Origin: Dehalococcoidia bacterium
GTDB lineage: Bacteria > Chloroflexota > Dehalococcoidia > GIF9 > AB-539-J10
Reading direction: 5' to 3'
Assembly (NCBI GenBank): GCA_030605765.1
Contig: JAUWHP010000022.1
Coordinates: 1-45,468, forward strand
Length of the DNA: 45,468 bases
Of this stretch, positions 18,931 to 27,920 are shown one piece after another (within the stretch, counting starts at the first letter, position 1; each line of letters begins with the position of its first letter). Position numbers and translations under genes: made by a program. A model generated the notes under the pieces. It made no database searches. It was not told the origin of the DNA and was given only the letters and a program-made list of their open reading frames with translations.

Positions 18931-19869
18931 ATGAGAAGTAACTCGCTAGACCTGCGTATTCAGTTGGCTCCGCATCACCCTAGAGGGTTGATGCTGGATA
19001 ATCCGGTGATGATTGCTTCTGGCACTTTTGGCTATGGCATAGAGTACAGCGAGCTTATTGACATACAGAAACTAGGAGCGATTGTTTGTAAAGGCACTAC
19101 CCTGATGCCGCGAAAAGGCAATTCTCAACCGCGATTGGTGGAAACAGAGAGTGGCCTGCTTAACTCTGTAGGTTTGGAAAACATAGGAGTTGATGCCGTG
19201 GTCAAGGATAAAGCACCCGTATGGGCAAACTGGCGGGTTCCGGTTATTGTTAACATTGCTGGAGAAACAATCGGTGAATATATTAGTGTGGCGGCCAAGT
19301 TGGAAGGCACTCCCGGGGTAAGTGGCATTGAATTAAACATTAGCTGCCCCAATATTTCGACTGGTGGAATTGAGTTTGGAGTAATTCCAAAACTTGCCGC
19401 TGAAGCAACTGCGGCGGTTAAAGCCGCAACGAATCTACCAGTTATTGTCAAACTAAGCCCAAATGTAACTGATATTAGGGAAATTGCTGTAGCAGTGGAA
19501 GGAGCTGGGGCTGATGCCATAGCTTTAATCAATACGCTGAAAGGGATGGCAATTGACATAAAGAGAGGAAAGCCCCGTTTAGGAAATACCACCGGTGGGC
19601 TTTCTGGCCCCGCTATCAAACCTGTCGCACTTTATATGGTATATGAGGTAGCTAAGGTTGTACATATTCCAGTCATAGGTTGTGGTGGCATATGTTGTGC
19701 TGAGGATGCTTTGGAGTTCATCATGTCCGGGGCTAGCGCAGTCCAGGTTGGCACTGCCAACCTGGCTAACCCCCATGTTGCCCTTGATGTACTGGAAGAG
19801 ATAAAACATTTCATGAGGGATAGAGGAATTCGAAAACTAACTGACCTGATTGGCATTGCCCGAGCTTGA
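18931..19869 (+). CDS. pyrD: Dihydroorotate dehydrogenase (PyrDB type)
   Basis: 312 aa; NPVMIASGTFGYG, IELNISCPN, KLSPNVTDI, GCGGICCAEDALEFIMSGASAVQVGTA. Confidence 0.95.
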   Translation: MRSNSLDLRIQLAPHHPRGLMLDNPVMIASGTFGYGIEYSELIDIQKLGAIVCKGTTLMPRKGNSQPRLVETESGLLNSVGLENIGVDAVVKDKAPVWANWRVPVIVNIAGETIGEYISVAAKLEGTPGVSGIELNISCPNISTGGIEFGVIPKLAAEATAAVKAATNLPVIVKLSPNVTDIREIAVAVEGAGADAIALINTLKGMAIDIKRGKPRLGNTTGGLSGPAIKPVALYMVYEVAKVVHIPVIGCGGICCAEDALEFIMSGASAVQVGTANLANPHVALDVLEEIKHFMRDRGIRKLTDLIGIARA

Positions 19870-20007
19870 TTTCCGTTAGCTCTTTGTTTAATCCCGCATG
19901 AGCTTTTGTCCAGCGATAAAAATCTCTTTTAATCCTATAGAGTATTCAGTAATGACACTCTCTTCTCTTCCGTGATTGATTATTGTTTTTACCTGTGTTA
20001 GCACAGC

Positions 20008-20058
20008 TATAAAGAAAACTGAGGGAGACAAGAACCACATTATCTGGCTCCCTCAGTT
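20008..20058 (-). terminator. Rho-independent terminator of the slipin/NfeD operon
   Basis: Perfect 11-bp inverted repeat AACTGAGGGAG/CTCCCTCAGTT (20017-20027, 20048-20058); minus-strand 3' side is followed by TTCTTTAT. Confidence 0.7.
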
Positions 20059-20078
20059 GTTATGGAAGCTTGCGATGC

Positions 20079-20855
20079 TTATTTTTTCTCAGGGTTAGCT
20101 TTGGTCAAAAATCCACTTAGCAGGTCTATGGGTAAGGGGAAAAGTATAATGTTGCTTCTATCGGTAGCAATATTACTTAATGTTTGCAGATAACGAAGCT
20201 GTAGGGCTGCAGGCTCAGTGGAAATAACGTGGGCTGCTTTAGCTAATTTCTCTGATGCCTGGTACTCACCTTCAGCGTGAACAACCTTGGCTCGCCTTTC
20301 TCTTTCGGCTTCAGCTTGGGCTGCCATGGCTCGCTGCATCCCCTCAGGCAATTCTACTTCCTTAGTCTCTACCATGCTTACTTTTATACCCCAGGGGTCT
20401 GTTCCTTCATCGACGATTCTCTGTATCTTTTCATTAAGTCTATCTCGATGAGCCAGTAATTCGTCTAGTTCGGATTGCCCCACAACGTTTCGTAAGGTAG
20501 TTTGTGCCAGTAAGTGGGTTGCCTTGATGTAGTCATGCACCTTAAGAATAGCGTTTGCGGCATCAACCACTCGAAAGTAAACCACGGCGTCAACACTAAC
20601 GGTAACATTGTCCGAAGTCATACAATCTTGCCGCGGAACATCCATGGTAAGCACACGGAGGTCCACCCTCTTCATGCGTTCCACAAAAGGTATCAGGAAG
20701 ACAAGCCCTGGCCCTCTGAGGCCGACGAATCTACCCAGGCGGAAAACAGCTCCCCGTACATATTCTTGGACCACTTTGATAGAATTTGATAGCAGTATTA
20801 TCACCGCCATGGCGATAACAAGATAAACCATCCAATTCATTGCCATGTTATTCAT
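20079..20855 (-). CDS. Slipin / SPFH (stomatin-like) protein
   Basis: 258 aa; VVQEYVRGAVFRLGRFVGLRGPGLVFLIPFVERMKRVDLRVLTMDVPRQDCMTSDNVTVSVDAVVYFRV. Confidence 0.93.
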   Translation of the reverse strand: MNNMAMNWMVYLVIAMAVIILLSNSIKVVQEYVRGAVFRLGRFVGLRGPGLVFLIPFVERMKRVDLRVLTMDVPRQDCMTSDNVTVSVDAVVYFRVVDAANAILKVHDYIKATHLLAQTTLRNVVGQSELDELLAHRDRLNEKIQRIVDEGTDPWGIKVSMVETKEVELPEGMQRAMAAQAEAERERRAKVVHAEGEYQASEKLAKAAHVISTEPAALQLRYLQTLSNIATDRSNIILFPLPIDLLSGFLTKANPEKK

Positions 20856-21168
20856 TCTCCTTTTCTCTAGATTTTTTTGTCACCAGTAATTCCAGGCCTT
20901 CTACTTTAGTTATGGTCACCTCCTCATTAGCCTTTATTTTACTACCTTCGGCCAGGGCTTTCCAGAGTTCGCCCTCGGCCAGAACTGTGCCTTTAGGATT
21001 AAGAATCGTTTGTGTTATAGCTACTTTTCCCACCATATCCTCCTTGCCAGTAGCAAGTTTTCGCTTTTGACTTTTGACGATAGCGTAAATGACAAAAATG
21101 CTAAAGGCGATGGCAAAAATTATAGCTATGATAATAGGCCCCGTTATTTCCACAGGTGTTATTTCCAT
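20848..21168 (-). CDS. Short NfeD-like membrane protein (OB-fold domain)
   Basis: 106 aa; TM segment then GKVAITQTILNPKGTVLAEGELWKALAEGSKIKANEEVTITKVEGLELLV, homologous to the C-terminus of the upstream NfeD. Confidence 0.85.
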   Translation of the reverse strand: MEITPVEITGPIIIAIIFAIAFSIFVIYAIVKSQKRKLATGKEDMVGKVAITQTILNPKGTVLAEGELWKALAEGSKIKANEEVTITKVEGLELLVTKKSREKENE

Positions 21169-21178
21169 GGATCGCGAG

Positions 21179-22504
21179 TTACCTCCTTTCTAAGTCTCCA
21201 GATTTCCTTGTCACCCATAATTTCAAGGTTTCTACTTTGCTTATTACCACCTCCTCCCCAGGTGCTATTTTATCGCTTTCAGTTATGGCTGTCCATAGCT
21301 CACCTTCAGCTTGAACTGTGCCTGTGGGGTCAAGGGGTGTTTTTGCTATGGCTGTTTTTCCTAGCATTCCCTCAGCACCGGTGGCTTTGCGCCGCCTCTG
21401 GCCTCTAATAATAGCGCCAATGACAAAAATAGAAAAGGCAGCGGTAGCCGTCGTTACCCCGGCTATCAGCCCGCGGTTTACCTCTACTCCTGGACTATGG
21501 CTGAACAAGATCAGCGAGCCCATAACAAGCGAAACTACACCACCAGTCGTTAATAGCCCAAAGCTAGCGGTGAAATACTCAGCTAGAAAAAGTCCAATGG
21601 CAAGCAAAATAAGTGCTAAGCCTCCCCAATAAGCATTGAGCACTCCTAGCGAGTAAAATGCCAGAAACAAACTGATGCCACCGATTACCCCGGGGAAAAC
21701 CATTCCGGCGTTAGAGATTTCCGTGATTAATCCTATAGAGGCCAGGGTAAACAGGATATAGGCAACGTTTGGGTTACTGATAGTTTGCAGAAATTCCTCA
21801 ATGGTATTCATTTCATTCCTGGCTGTTGCATAACCTGTGGTGTTAATAGTAATTTCCTCACCACTGGCTAAAACAACTTCCCTGCCATTGATTTGTGAAA
21901 TAAGGTCTTCCAAGTTATCAGCTCGTAGGTCAATAAGGTTGCATTCCAGTGCATCGACATCGGTGAAGGATTTGCTTTCCGTTACTGCTAATTCTGCCTC
22001 CTCCATGTTGCGGCCACGTTCCTGGGCAATGGTTTTCATCCACTTAGCTGAAAATTCAACTATTTTTTTCATTTGATCTTCAGGTATTTCCTCTCCTCCA
22101 GCGCTAACAGGGTGTGCAGCACCAATGGTGGAGCCTGGTGTCATAGCTGCAATATTGGCAGATAGAGTAATAAAGGTGCCTGCCGAAGCAGCCCAAGCAC
22201 CTTTAGGCGAAACATAAACTACGATGGGAACATCAGCATTCATAATTGTAGTGACTATTCTTTCGGTTGAGTCGAGAAGCCCTCCTGGCGTGTGTAGTTC
22301 AATAATACAGACATCGGCATTCTCATCTTCAGCCTGGCTGATGCCTCGATCGATGTAGTCAGCCACCACCGGAACAATAGTGCCTTCTATATGAAGGACT
22401 GCAATCCTTGAACTGGAAGCACTAATTATGCTGCTTCCCAGGCCGCCTATTAGCGGAATTATACACAGAGCAAGGAAGAAGATACTAAATCTGATTTTGC
22501 GCAT
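21179..22504 (-). CDS. NfeD family protein with ClpP-class serine protease domain
   Basis: 441 aa; AVLHIEGTIVPVVADYIDRGISQAE, TPGGLLDSTERIV, GAWAASAGTFITLSANIAAMTPGSTIGAAHPV; C-terminal NfeD OB-fold. Confidence 0.92.
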   Translation of the reverse strand: MRKIRFSIFFLALCIIPLIGGLGSSIISASSSRIAVLHIEGTIVPVVADYIDRGISQAEDENADVCIIELHTPGGLLDSTERIVTTIMNADVPIVVYVSPKGAWAASAGTFITLSANIAAMTPGSTIGAAHPVSAGGEEIPEDQMKKIVEFSAKWMKTIAQERGRNMEEAELAVTESKSFTDVDALECNLIDLRADNLEDLISQINGREVVLASGEEITINTTGYATARNEMNTIEEFLQTISNPNVAYILFTLASIGLITEISNAGMVFPGVIGGISLFLAFYSLGVLNAYWGGLALILLAIGLFLAEYFTASFGLLTTGGVVSLVMGSLILFSHSPGVEVNRGLIAGVTTATAAFSIFVIGAIIRGQRRRKATGAEGMLGKTAIAKTPLDPTGTVQAEGELWTAITESDKIAPGEEVVISKVETLKLWVTRKSGDLERR

Positions 22505-22615
22505 TTACCCTTTAACCTGAGATTAATTATAACCTAAGCAACCAAAAGCAACAAACTGTCATTGAAGGGAGAAGTGGCTTGGTGTAGAATAAAGCCACTT
22601 ATTTCAGATTGAAGA

Positions 22616-23857
22616 ATGGAAAGCCAAAGATGTAAGGGGATGCGTGATTTGCTTCGCAAGGATATGGCGTGTTTCCGCCATATTGAGGATGCCTTTCGAA
22701 CTTGCTGCACGAGGTGGGGATATCAAGAGGTAAGGACACCCACGTTAGAATACCTTCACTTGTTTACTGCCACGGGAACGCTTACTCCAAGCAAGCTAAA
22801 CAAGACATATTCCTTTCTTGATTGGGATGGTTGGAGTGGCGAAAGAGTAGTATTGCGACCAGATGGCACCATTCCTGTGGCCAGGCTTTACATTAATAAT
22901 CTAAGCGAATACGAAATAGCTAAACTTTTCTATGTGACCAATATTTTCGCCTTTGAGGAGACGGGCCGTGAAAATAGAGAAAGGTGGCAATGTGGCGCTG
23001 AATTTCTGGGTGGTGTTGGGTTGACGGCGGATGTGGAAATAATTTCCCTGGCCAAAGAGGTTGTGTGTAAACTTGGACTTAACAACATTAGGTTGCAGTT
23101 ATCTCATGCTGGCTTGATGAAAGCGTTAATTAAGGAACTCAATCTTAGCCACGGTGAAGAAGCCAAAATAACAGACCGTGTTTTGGATGGAGACTGGCAA
23201 GCATTGATGGAGGCAAAAACAACTAAACCTGAGTTGAACAGGCTTTTATCTCCACTTTTGAACCTAAAGGGGAAATCAAGCGACTTCCTGCAGAATATAA
23301 AAGCCTTATGTCAGCAGGTTTCATCGGACCTCAAATCTTCCATGGAGGATTTTATAAACATAACCACGTTGCTAGATAGTCTGAGCTGTAATTACGAAAT
23401 TGATATCATGGCGATACGAGGTTTTGAGTATTACACTGGAGTTTGCTTCCAATTATTGGCCGATGGAAAGAAAATAGGTGGTGGGGGAAGATATGATAAC
23501 CTTATTCCACTTATGGGTGGGGGGAATGTCCCTGCTTGCGGGTTTGCTCTTTACGTTGACCCTATAATGGGATTGCTCCCGTTGGAAAATAAGAAGAGAA
23601 ATGCATGCGGAATTCTGATTAGGGCTGAGGAGCCTGCCCTAGAGGTAGCAAAAACGTGCTTCACCTTGGCCCAATCACTTCGTGAGACGGGGCACACAGT
23701 GGAAGTTAGTTTCTCAGAGCAGAAGCCAGATAACTATCGTTGGGTTATCTCAATTTCGCGGACTGAGCCAGATCAATTTACCATTATTGACTGCAAACAA
23801 CAACGGCAGTGGAATGTAGCTTCCGTGGCAGAAATTCTTGATATACTAGCTAAGTAG
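22616..23857 (+). CDS. hisZ: ATP phosphoribosyltransferase regulatory subunit
   Basis: 413 aa HisRS-like protein beside hisG; GMRDLLRKDMACFRHIEDAF, RPDGTIPVARLY, GGGRYDNLIPLMG. Confidence 0.88.
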   Translation: MESQRCKGMRDLLRKDMACFRHIEDAFRTCCTRWGYQEVRTPTLEYLHLFTATGTLTPSKLNKTYSFLDWDGWSGERVVLRPDGTIPVARLYINNLSEYEIAKLFYVTNIFAFEETGRENRERWQCGAEFLGGVGLTADVEIISLAKEVVCKLGLNNIRLQLSHAGLMKALIKELNLSHGEEAKITDRVLDGDWQALMEAKTTKPELNRLLSPLLNLKGKSSDFLQNIKALCQQVSSDLKSSMEDFINITTLLDSLSCNYEIDIMAIRGFEYYTGVCFQLLADGKKIGGGGRYDNLIPLMGGGNVPACGFALYVDPIMGLLPLENKKRNACGILIRAEEPALEVAKTCFTLAQSLRETGHTVEVSFSEQKPDNYRWVISISRTEPDQFTIIDCKQQRQWNVASVAEILDILAK

Positions 23858-23865
23858 AGTTACCA

Positions 23866-25296
23866 GTGAAAGACCAGTCAGAGTATATTAGACTCGCTTT
23901 GCCTAAAGGTAGGCTCTTGTCGCCCACGGCTAACTTGCTTAAAGAGATAACTTTAAATTTTAGAGGTTACAGCGATAACACGAGGCGGTATCGCCTTCGA
24001 GCAGCAGGATTCTCTCATCTCTTAGCCAAGATATTTCGGGAGAAAGATATCCCTATTCAGGTAGCTATAGGCAATTATGATTTAGGTATATGTGGCTTGG
24101 ATTGGGTTGAGGAACTTTTAGCGAGGTATCCATCGAGTGCCTTGGTAAAAATATCAAGCCTGAATTACGGCGAAGGCGGTATATATGTGGTGGCCAGCCA
24201 TCAAACGGGAATATCTAACATTGATGAATTATCAGCCAGGCAGAGTAATTGGCGGGTAGCAAGCGAGTACCCTAATTTGGCTCAGGGTTTTGCCTTAAAT
24301 CTTAGAATGAAAGCGTTCAAGATTTTCCCAGTATGGGGGGCTGCTGAAGTTTATCCACCAGAGGATGCTAACCTAGCGATATTATGGGCGAAGGATGAAA
24401 GCGAGATAGAGACGCAAGGCTTGATTCCCTTAATTAAGTTGCTCTCAGTCAATGCCTCTCTAATTGCCAACAGAGAAAGCTTGGAGAAGCGGGACATGAA
24501 TCAGATATTGAAATGCTTTAGCCCTAAATTGGTTTCCAAACCGCGGGCAAATACTACTGTTATTGTGGGGTTGGGGCGAAGTAATCACGTTACTTTTTGT
24601 CCGCCAGAAAAAGCTAGGAGAATTAAGCTAGCTTTACCTGATGGCCATCAGCAACTACCTGCTGCGCAGTTTTTAAAACAAGTTGGGCTTGACATTTATG
24701 GGTATACTACGGGAGCATTAAATCGCCGCCCCTCTACCGATTTAGACTGGCTCGGTATTAAAGTGATTAGGCCGCAAGATATGCCTCTGCAAGTGGCTAA
24801 TGGCAATTTTGATCTGGCTATAACTGGCAGTGATTGGTTGCTAGAGCATTTGTATCGTTTTCCCTCAAGCCCTGTGATGAAATTGCTTGACCTTGGCTTT
24901 GGTAAAGTCAAGATTGTGGCAGCGGTGAGCAAAGATATGCCCATAACCAATGTTGATGACTTAAGCTCGTTTATTCAAAGTGGTAAAATTGCTCTCTTAA
25001 GAGTAGCTTCAGAGTACATAAATATCGCTGATAAATATCTTCGAGATAACTACATCAATCCCTATAAATTGATTCCAACATGGGGAGCAAGTGAAGCTTT
25101 CTTGCCCGAAGATGCCGATTTGCTCATTGACAATATCCAAACCGGGAAAACTTTGGCACAGCATGACCTAAAAGTCATCGATGTACTTTTTGAATCCACG
25201 GCTTGCTTAATTGGAAGCAAAGATAATGTCAGCCCTCCTGATAAAAAAGAGAAAACCGAATTTCTTATTCAGGCATTGCGGCGAGGGCTATTATGA
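23866..25296 (+). CDS. hisG: ATP phosphoribosyltransferase, tandem double-domain HisG (476 aa)
   Basis: Two HisG-like halves: IRLALPKGRLLSPT...NYDLGICGLDWVEEL... and IKLALPDGHQQLPA...NFDLAITGSDWLLEH...PEDADLLIDNIQTGKTLAQHDL. Confidence 0.9.
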   Translation: MKDQSEYIRLALPKGRLLSPTANLLKEITLNFRGYSDNTRRYRLRAAGFSHLLAKIFREKDIPIQVAIGNYDLGICGLDWVEELLARYPSSALVKISSLNYGEGGIYVVASHQTGISNIDELSARQSNWRVASEYPNLAQGFALNLRMKAFKIFPVWGAAEVYPPEDANLAILWAKDESEIETQGLIPLIKLLSVNASLIANRESLEKRDMNQILKCFSPKLVSKPRANTTVIVGLGRSNHVTFCPPEKARRIKLALPDGHQQLPAAQFLKQVGLDIYGYTTGALNRRPSTDLDWLGIKVIRPQDMPLQVANGNFDLAITGSDWLLEHLYRFPSSPVMKLLDLGFGKVKIVAAVSKDMPITNVDDLSSFIQSGKIALLRVASEYINIADKYLRDNYINPYKLIPTWGASEAFLPEDADLLIDNIQTGKTLAQHDLKVIDVLFESTACLIGSKDNVSPPDKKEKTEFLIQALRRGLL

Positions 25297-25369
25297 TGAA
25301 CTCACTTCCTTTGCCATTACCAGCTAAAGGCAACGCAATCTCAAAGGGGATGTTAGCGGTGGAATCATC

Positions 25370-26704
25370 ATGATAAGAATCGAAGGATTTGATAAAGCAA
25401 AGCAGTCGTTGACTAGAAAGAATGCCCTGGAATCTTTTGCTGGCTCCCCCTCGTTGGCAACACAAATAAAACAAATCTTCGGGAAGGAGCTTTCTCCTCA
25501 ACAGGTGGTTGAATGTGTCGTCGAAGAAGTCAGGAACAAGGGCGATGAAGCCCTTTTCTATTATGCCAGGAAATTAGATGGCGTTGAGCTTGACTCCCTG
25601 AAAGTGAGCCAGCAGGAAGTTTTAGCAGCCTATGATATGGTGGATGAGGAACTTACTGCAGCCCTTGAAGCAGCAGCCAAAAGGATAAGAGATTTTCATC
25701 TTACTTATGCTGCTAAGAGGGACGCTGCGTTTGTTAGCGAATGTTTAGGAAGGCAAATCCAGCCACTGGGTAGAGTGGGTCTATATGTTCCTGGTGGCAC
25801 CGCTGCCTACCCATCTACGGTGTTGATGACTGCCATACCGGCTGATGTAGCTGGGGTCAGGGAGATTATCATGGTTTCACCGCCTGGCGAGGGTGGCAAG
25901 ATTCCAGCGCCTACATTGGTGGCTGCGGATATTGCAAAAGTACATCGCATTTTTAAAGTTGGCGGAGCACAGGCTATTGCTGCCTTAGCTTTCGGCACTG
26001 AATCAATACCCAAAGTAGATAAAATCTGCGGCCCTGGCAACATTTTTGTGACCTTAGCCAAGAAAATGGTTTATGGTGCTGTAGCTGTTGATGGGCTTCA
26101 GGGGCCAAGTGAAATAATGATTGTAGCTGATGAAGCTGCTAATCCTTTGCTTTGCGCTGCTGATCTTCTAGCTCAAGCTGAGCATGACGCTCTGGCTTCA
26201 GTGATTTTGATTACCACTTCACTTGATTTGGCTAATCAAGTTGATAAGGAAATGGTAAAACAGTTGCAAGAGCTGAAACGCCGCTCTATTGCTGCTCAAG
26301 CTGTGGATAGGGGAATAACGGTACTTGTCAGCAATACTGATGAAGCTGTCGAGCTGGCCAACCTCTATGCTCCGGAACACCTTTCTCTCATGGTATCTAA
26401 TGCCTCAGCCATAATGCCCAGAATCCTTAATGCTGGTTGCATCTTCGTTGGTGAAAATTCGGCAGTAGCCTTGGGTGACTATATTGCTGGGCCAAGTCAT
26501 GTGTTACCCACAGGTGGCAGTGCTCACTTCAGCTCTCCTCTGGCCGTTGAGGACTTCCTAAAAACTACCAATATCATTGCCTTGGACAAAGCTGCCGTGC
26601 AAAAATCAGGCCCTGCAGCTATGGTGATAGCTAAAGCTGAGGGACTAGATGCTCACGCCAAATCCATAGAGAAAAGGCTGCAAGAGCAAGGAGACCTTAA
26701 ATAG
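25370..26704 (+). CDS. hisD: Histidinol dehydrogenase
   Basis: 444 aa; GRVGLYVPGGTAAYPSTVLM, KICGPGNIFVTLAKK, AEHDALASVILIT, GPSHVLPTGGSAHFSSPL. Confidence 0.97.
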   Translation: MIRIEGFDKAKQSLTRKNALESFAGSPSLATQIKQIFGKELSPQQVVECVVEEVRNKGDEALFYYARKLDGVELDSLKVSQQEVLAAYDMVDEELTAALEAAAKRIRDFHLTYAAKRDAAFVSECLGRQIQPLGRVGLYVPGGTAAYPSTVLMTAIPADVAGVREIIMVSPPGEGGKIPAPTLVAADIAKVHRIFKVGGAQAIAALAFGTESIPKVDKICGPGNIFVTLAKKMVYGAVAVDGLQGPSEIMIVADEAANPLLCAADLLAQAEHDALASVILITTSLDLANQVDKEMVKQLQELKRRSIAAQAVDRGITVLVSNTDEAVELANLYAPEHLSLMVSNASAIMPRILNAGCIFVGENSAVALGDYIAGPSHVLPTGGSAHFSSPLAVEDFLKTTNIIALDKAAVQKSGPAAMVIAKAEGLDAHAKSIEKRLQEQGDLK

Positions 26705-26710
26705 TATTTT

Positions 26711-26746
26711 CCTCTCCCTTGACGGGAGAGGATTAAAGTGGGGATG
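26711..26746. repeat. Small dispersed hairpin repeat of the CCTCTCCC...GGGAGAGG type
   Basis: CCTCTCCC-TTGAC-GGGAGAGG is a perfect 8-bp hairpin, followed by ATTAAAGTGGGGATG. Confidence 0.6.
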
Positions 26747-26756
26747 AAAAGTTAAA

Positions 26757-27920
26757 GTGGACATAAAGAAGTTAATCAGGCCTGAGCTAGCAGCTATGAG
26801 GAGTTACACTCCTATTGAGCCTGTAGAGATTCTAGGTCAGCGGGCCGAAGGGAGAATCGTAAAACTTGATGGCAATGAGAACCCATACGGTTGCTCCCCA
26901 AAGGTTTGTCAAGCTCTGGCCGATTATCCTTACTATCACATCTACCCGGACCCGGAACAAAGGAAGTTAAGACAAACTCTGGAGAAATATACAGGCTTTG
27001 ACCAGAAGAACATTGTTTGTGGCAGCGGCAGTGATGAACTGATTGACCTTGTACTCAGGCTTTTTCTCCAGCCTGGGGATGAGGTAATCAATTGTTCACC
27101 AAGCTTTGGCATGTATCCATTTAGCACTGCGGCTTGCGGCGGTAAACTAGTTGATGTGCCCCGGGATAAAGATTTTGCCATTGATATAGCTGGCGTCAAG
27201 AAGGCATTAAGTGAAAAAGCAAAGGTTATCTTTATCGCCTCGCCCAATAACCCCACAGGCAATCTTGTTACCGAACAGGAGGTCACAGAACTTGTTAATA
27301 CTGGAAGTATTGTGGTGGTGGATGAAGCCTACTTTGAGTTTAGCGGTGTAACGATGGCCAATTTAGTGCTTGACTATTCCAACCTGATAGTTTTACGTAC
27401 CTTCAGTAAATGGGCAGGATTAGCTGGCTTAAGAATAGGTTATGGTATCTTCCCTGTTGAAATTGCTAGCCACCTGATGAAGATTAAACAGCCCTATAAT
27501 GTCAGCGCTGCAGCACAAGCAGCGGTATTAGCTTCCTTGGCGGATATGGATTATCTTCGTAGTAATGTAGCAAAAATAGTTGCTGAGCGGGAGCGACTAT
27601 TTAGCGAATTAAAAGAATTGAAGTGGCTAACACCCTATCCTTCCAGAGCTAATTTTATTCTTTGCTCCGTGCATTGTCGTGCTGATTCCCTACACTATCA
27701 TTCCGAGGGAGCGGAGCAAGCGAAGAAACTTGCTCAGGGTAAACTCAGCGGAGTATCTCCAGCTAGAGAAATCTGGCAGCGGCTACAAAAGAGAGGCATC
27801 TTTATCCGGTATTTTGATAGCGCACAGTTAAGGGATTACCTGCGGATAAGCGTCGGTAAACCTGAAGATACCGAGGCCTTAATTGGGGCATTAAGAGAGA
27901 TAGAATCAGGAGGAATTTGA
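26757..27920 (+). CDS. hisC: Histidinol-phosphate aminotransferase (with a ~27 aa internal insertion)
   Basis: 387 aa, GTG start; KLDGNENPYGCSP, GSGSDELIDLVLR, SPNNPTGN, VVDEAYFEFSG, FSKWAGLAGLRIGYG. Confidence 0.96.
   Translation: MDIKKLIRPELAAMRSYTPIEPVEILGQRAEGRIVKLDGNENPYGCSPKVCQALADYPYYHIYPDPEQRKLRQTLEKYTGFDQKNIVCGSGSDELIDLVLRLFLQPGDEVINCSPSFGMYPFSTAACGGKLVDVPRDKDFAIDIAGVKKALSEKAKVIFIASPNNPTGNLVTEQEVTELVNTGSIVVVDEAYFEFSGVTMANLVLDYSNLIVLRTFSKWAGLAGLRIGYGIFPVEIASHLMKIKQPYNVSAAAQAAVLASLADMDYLRSNVAKIVAERERLFSELKELKWLTPYPSRANFILCSVHCRADSLHYHSEGAEQAKKLAQGKLSGVSPAREIWQRLQKRGIFIRYFDSAQLRDYLRISVGKPEDTEALIGALREIESGGI
27697..27747. repeat. REP-like dispersed repeat (CATTCCGAGGGAGCGGAGCAAGCGAAGAAACTTGCTCAGGG type) inside hisC
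   Basis: CTATCATTCCGAGGGAGCGGAGCAAGCGAAGAAACTTGCTCAGGGTAAACTCAG resembles the widespread 'CATTCTGAGCGAAGCGAAGAATCTC' family; contains GAGCAAG...CTTGCTC inverted repeat. Confidence 0.65.
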
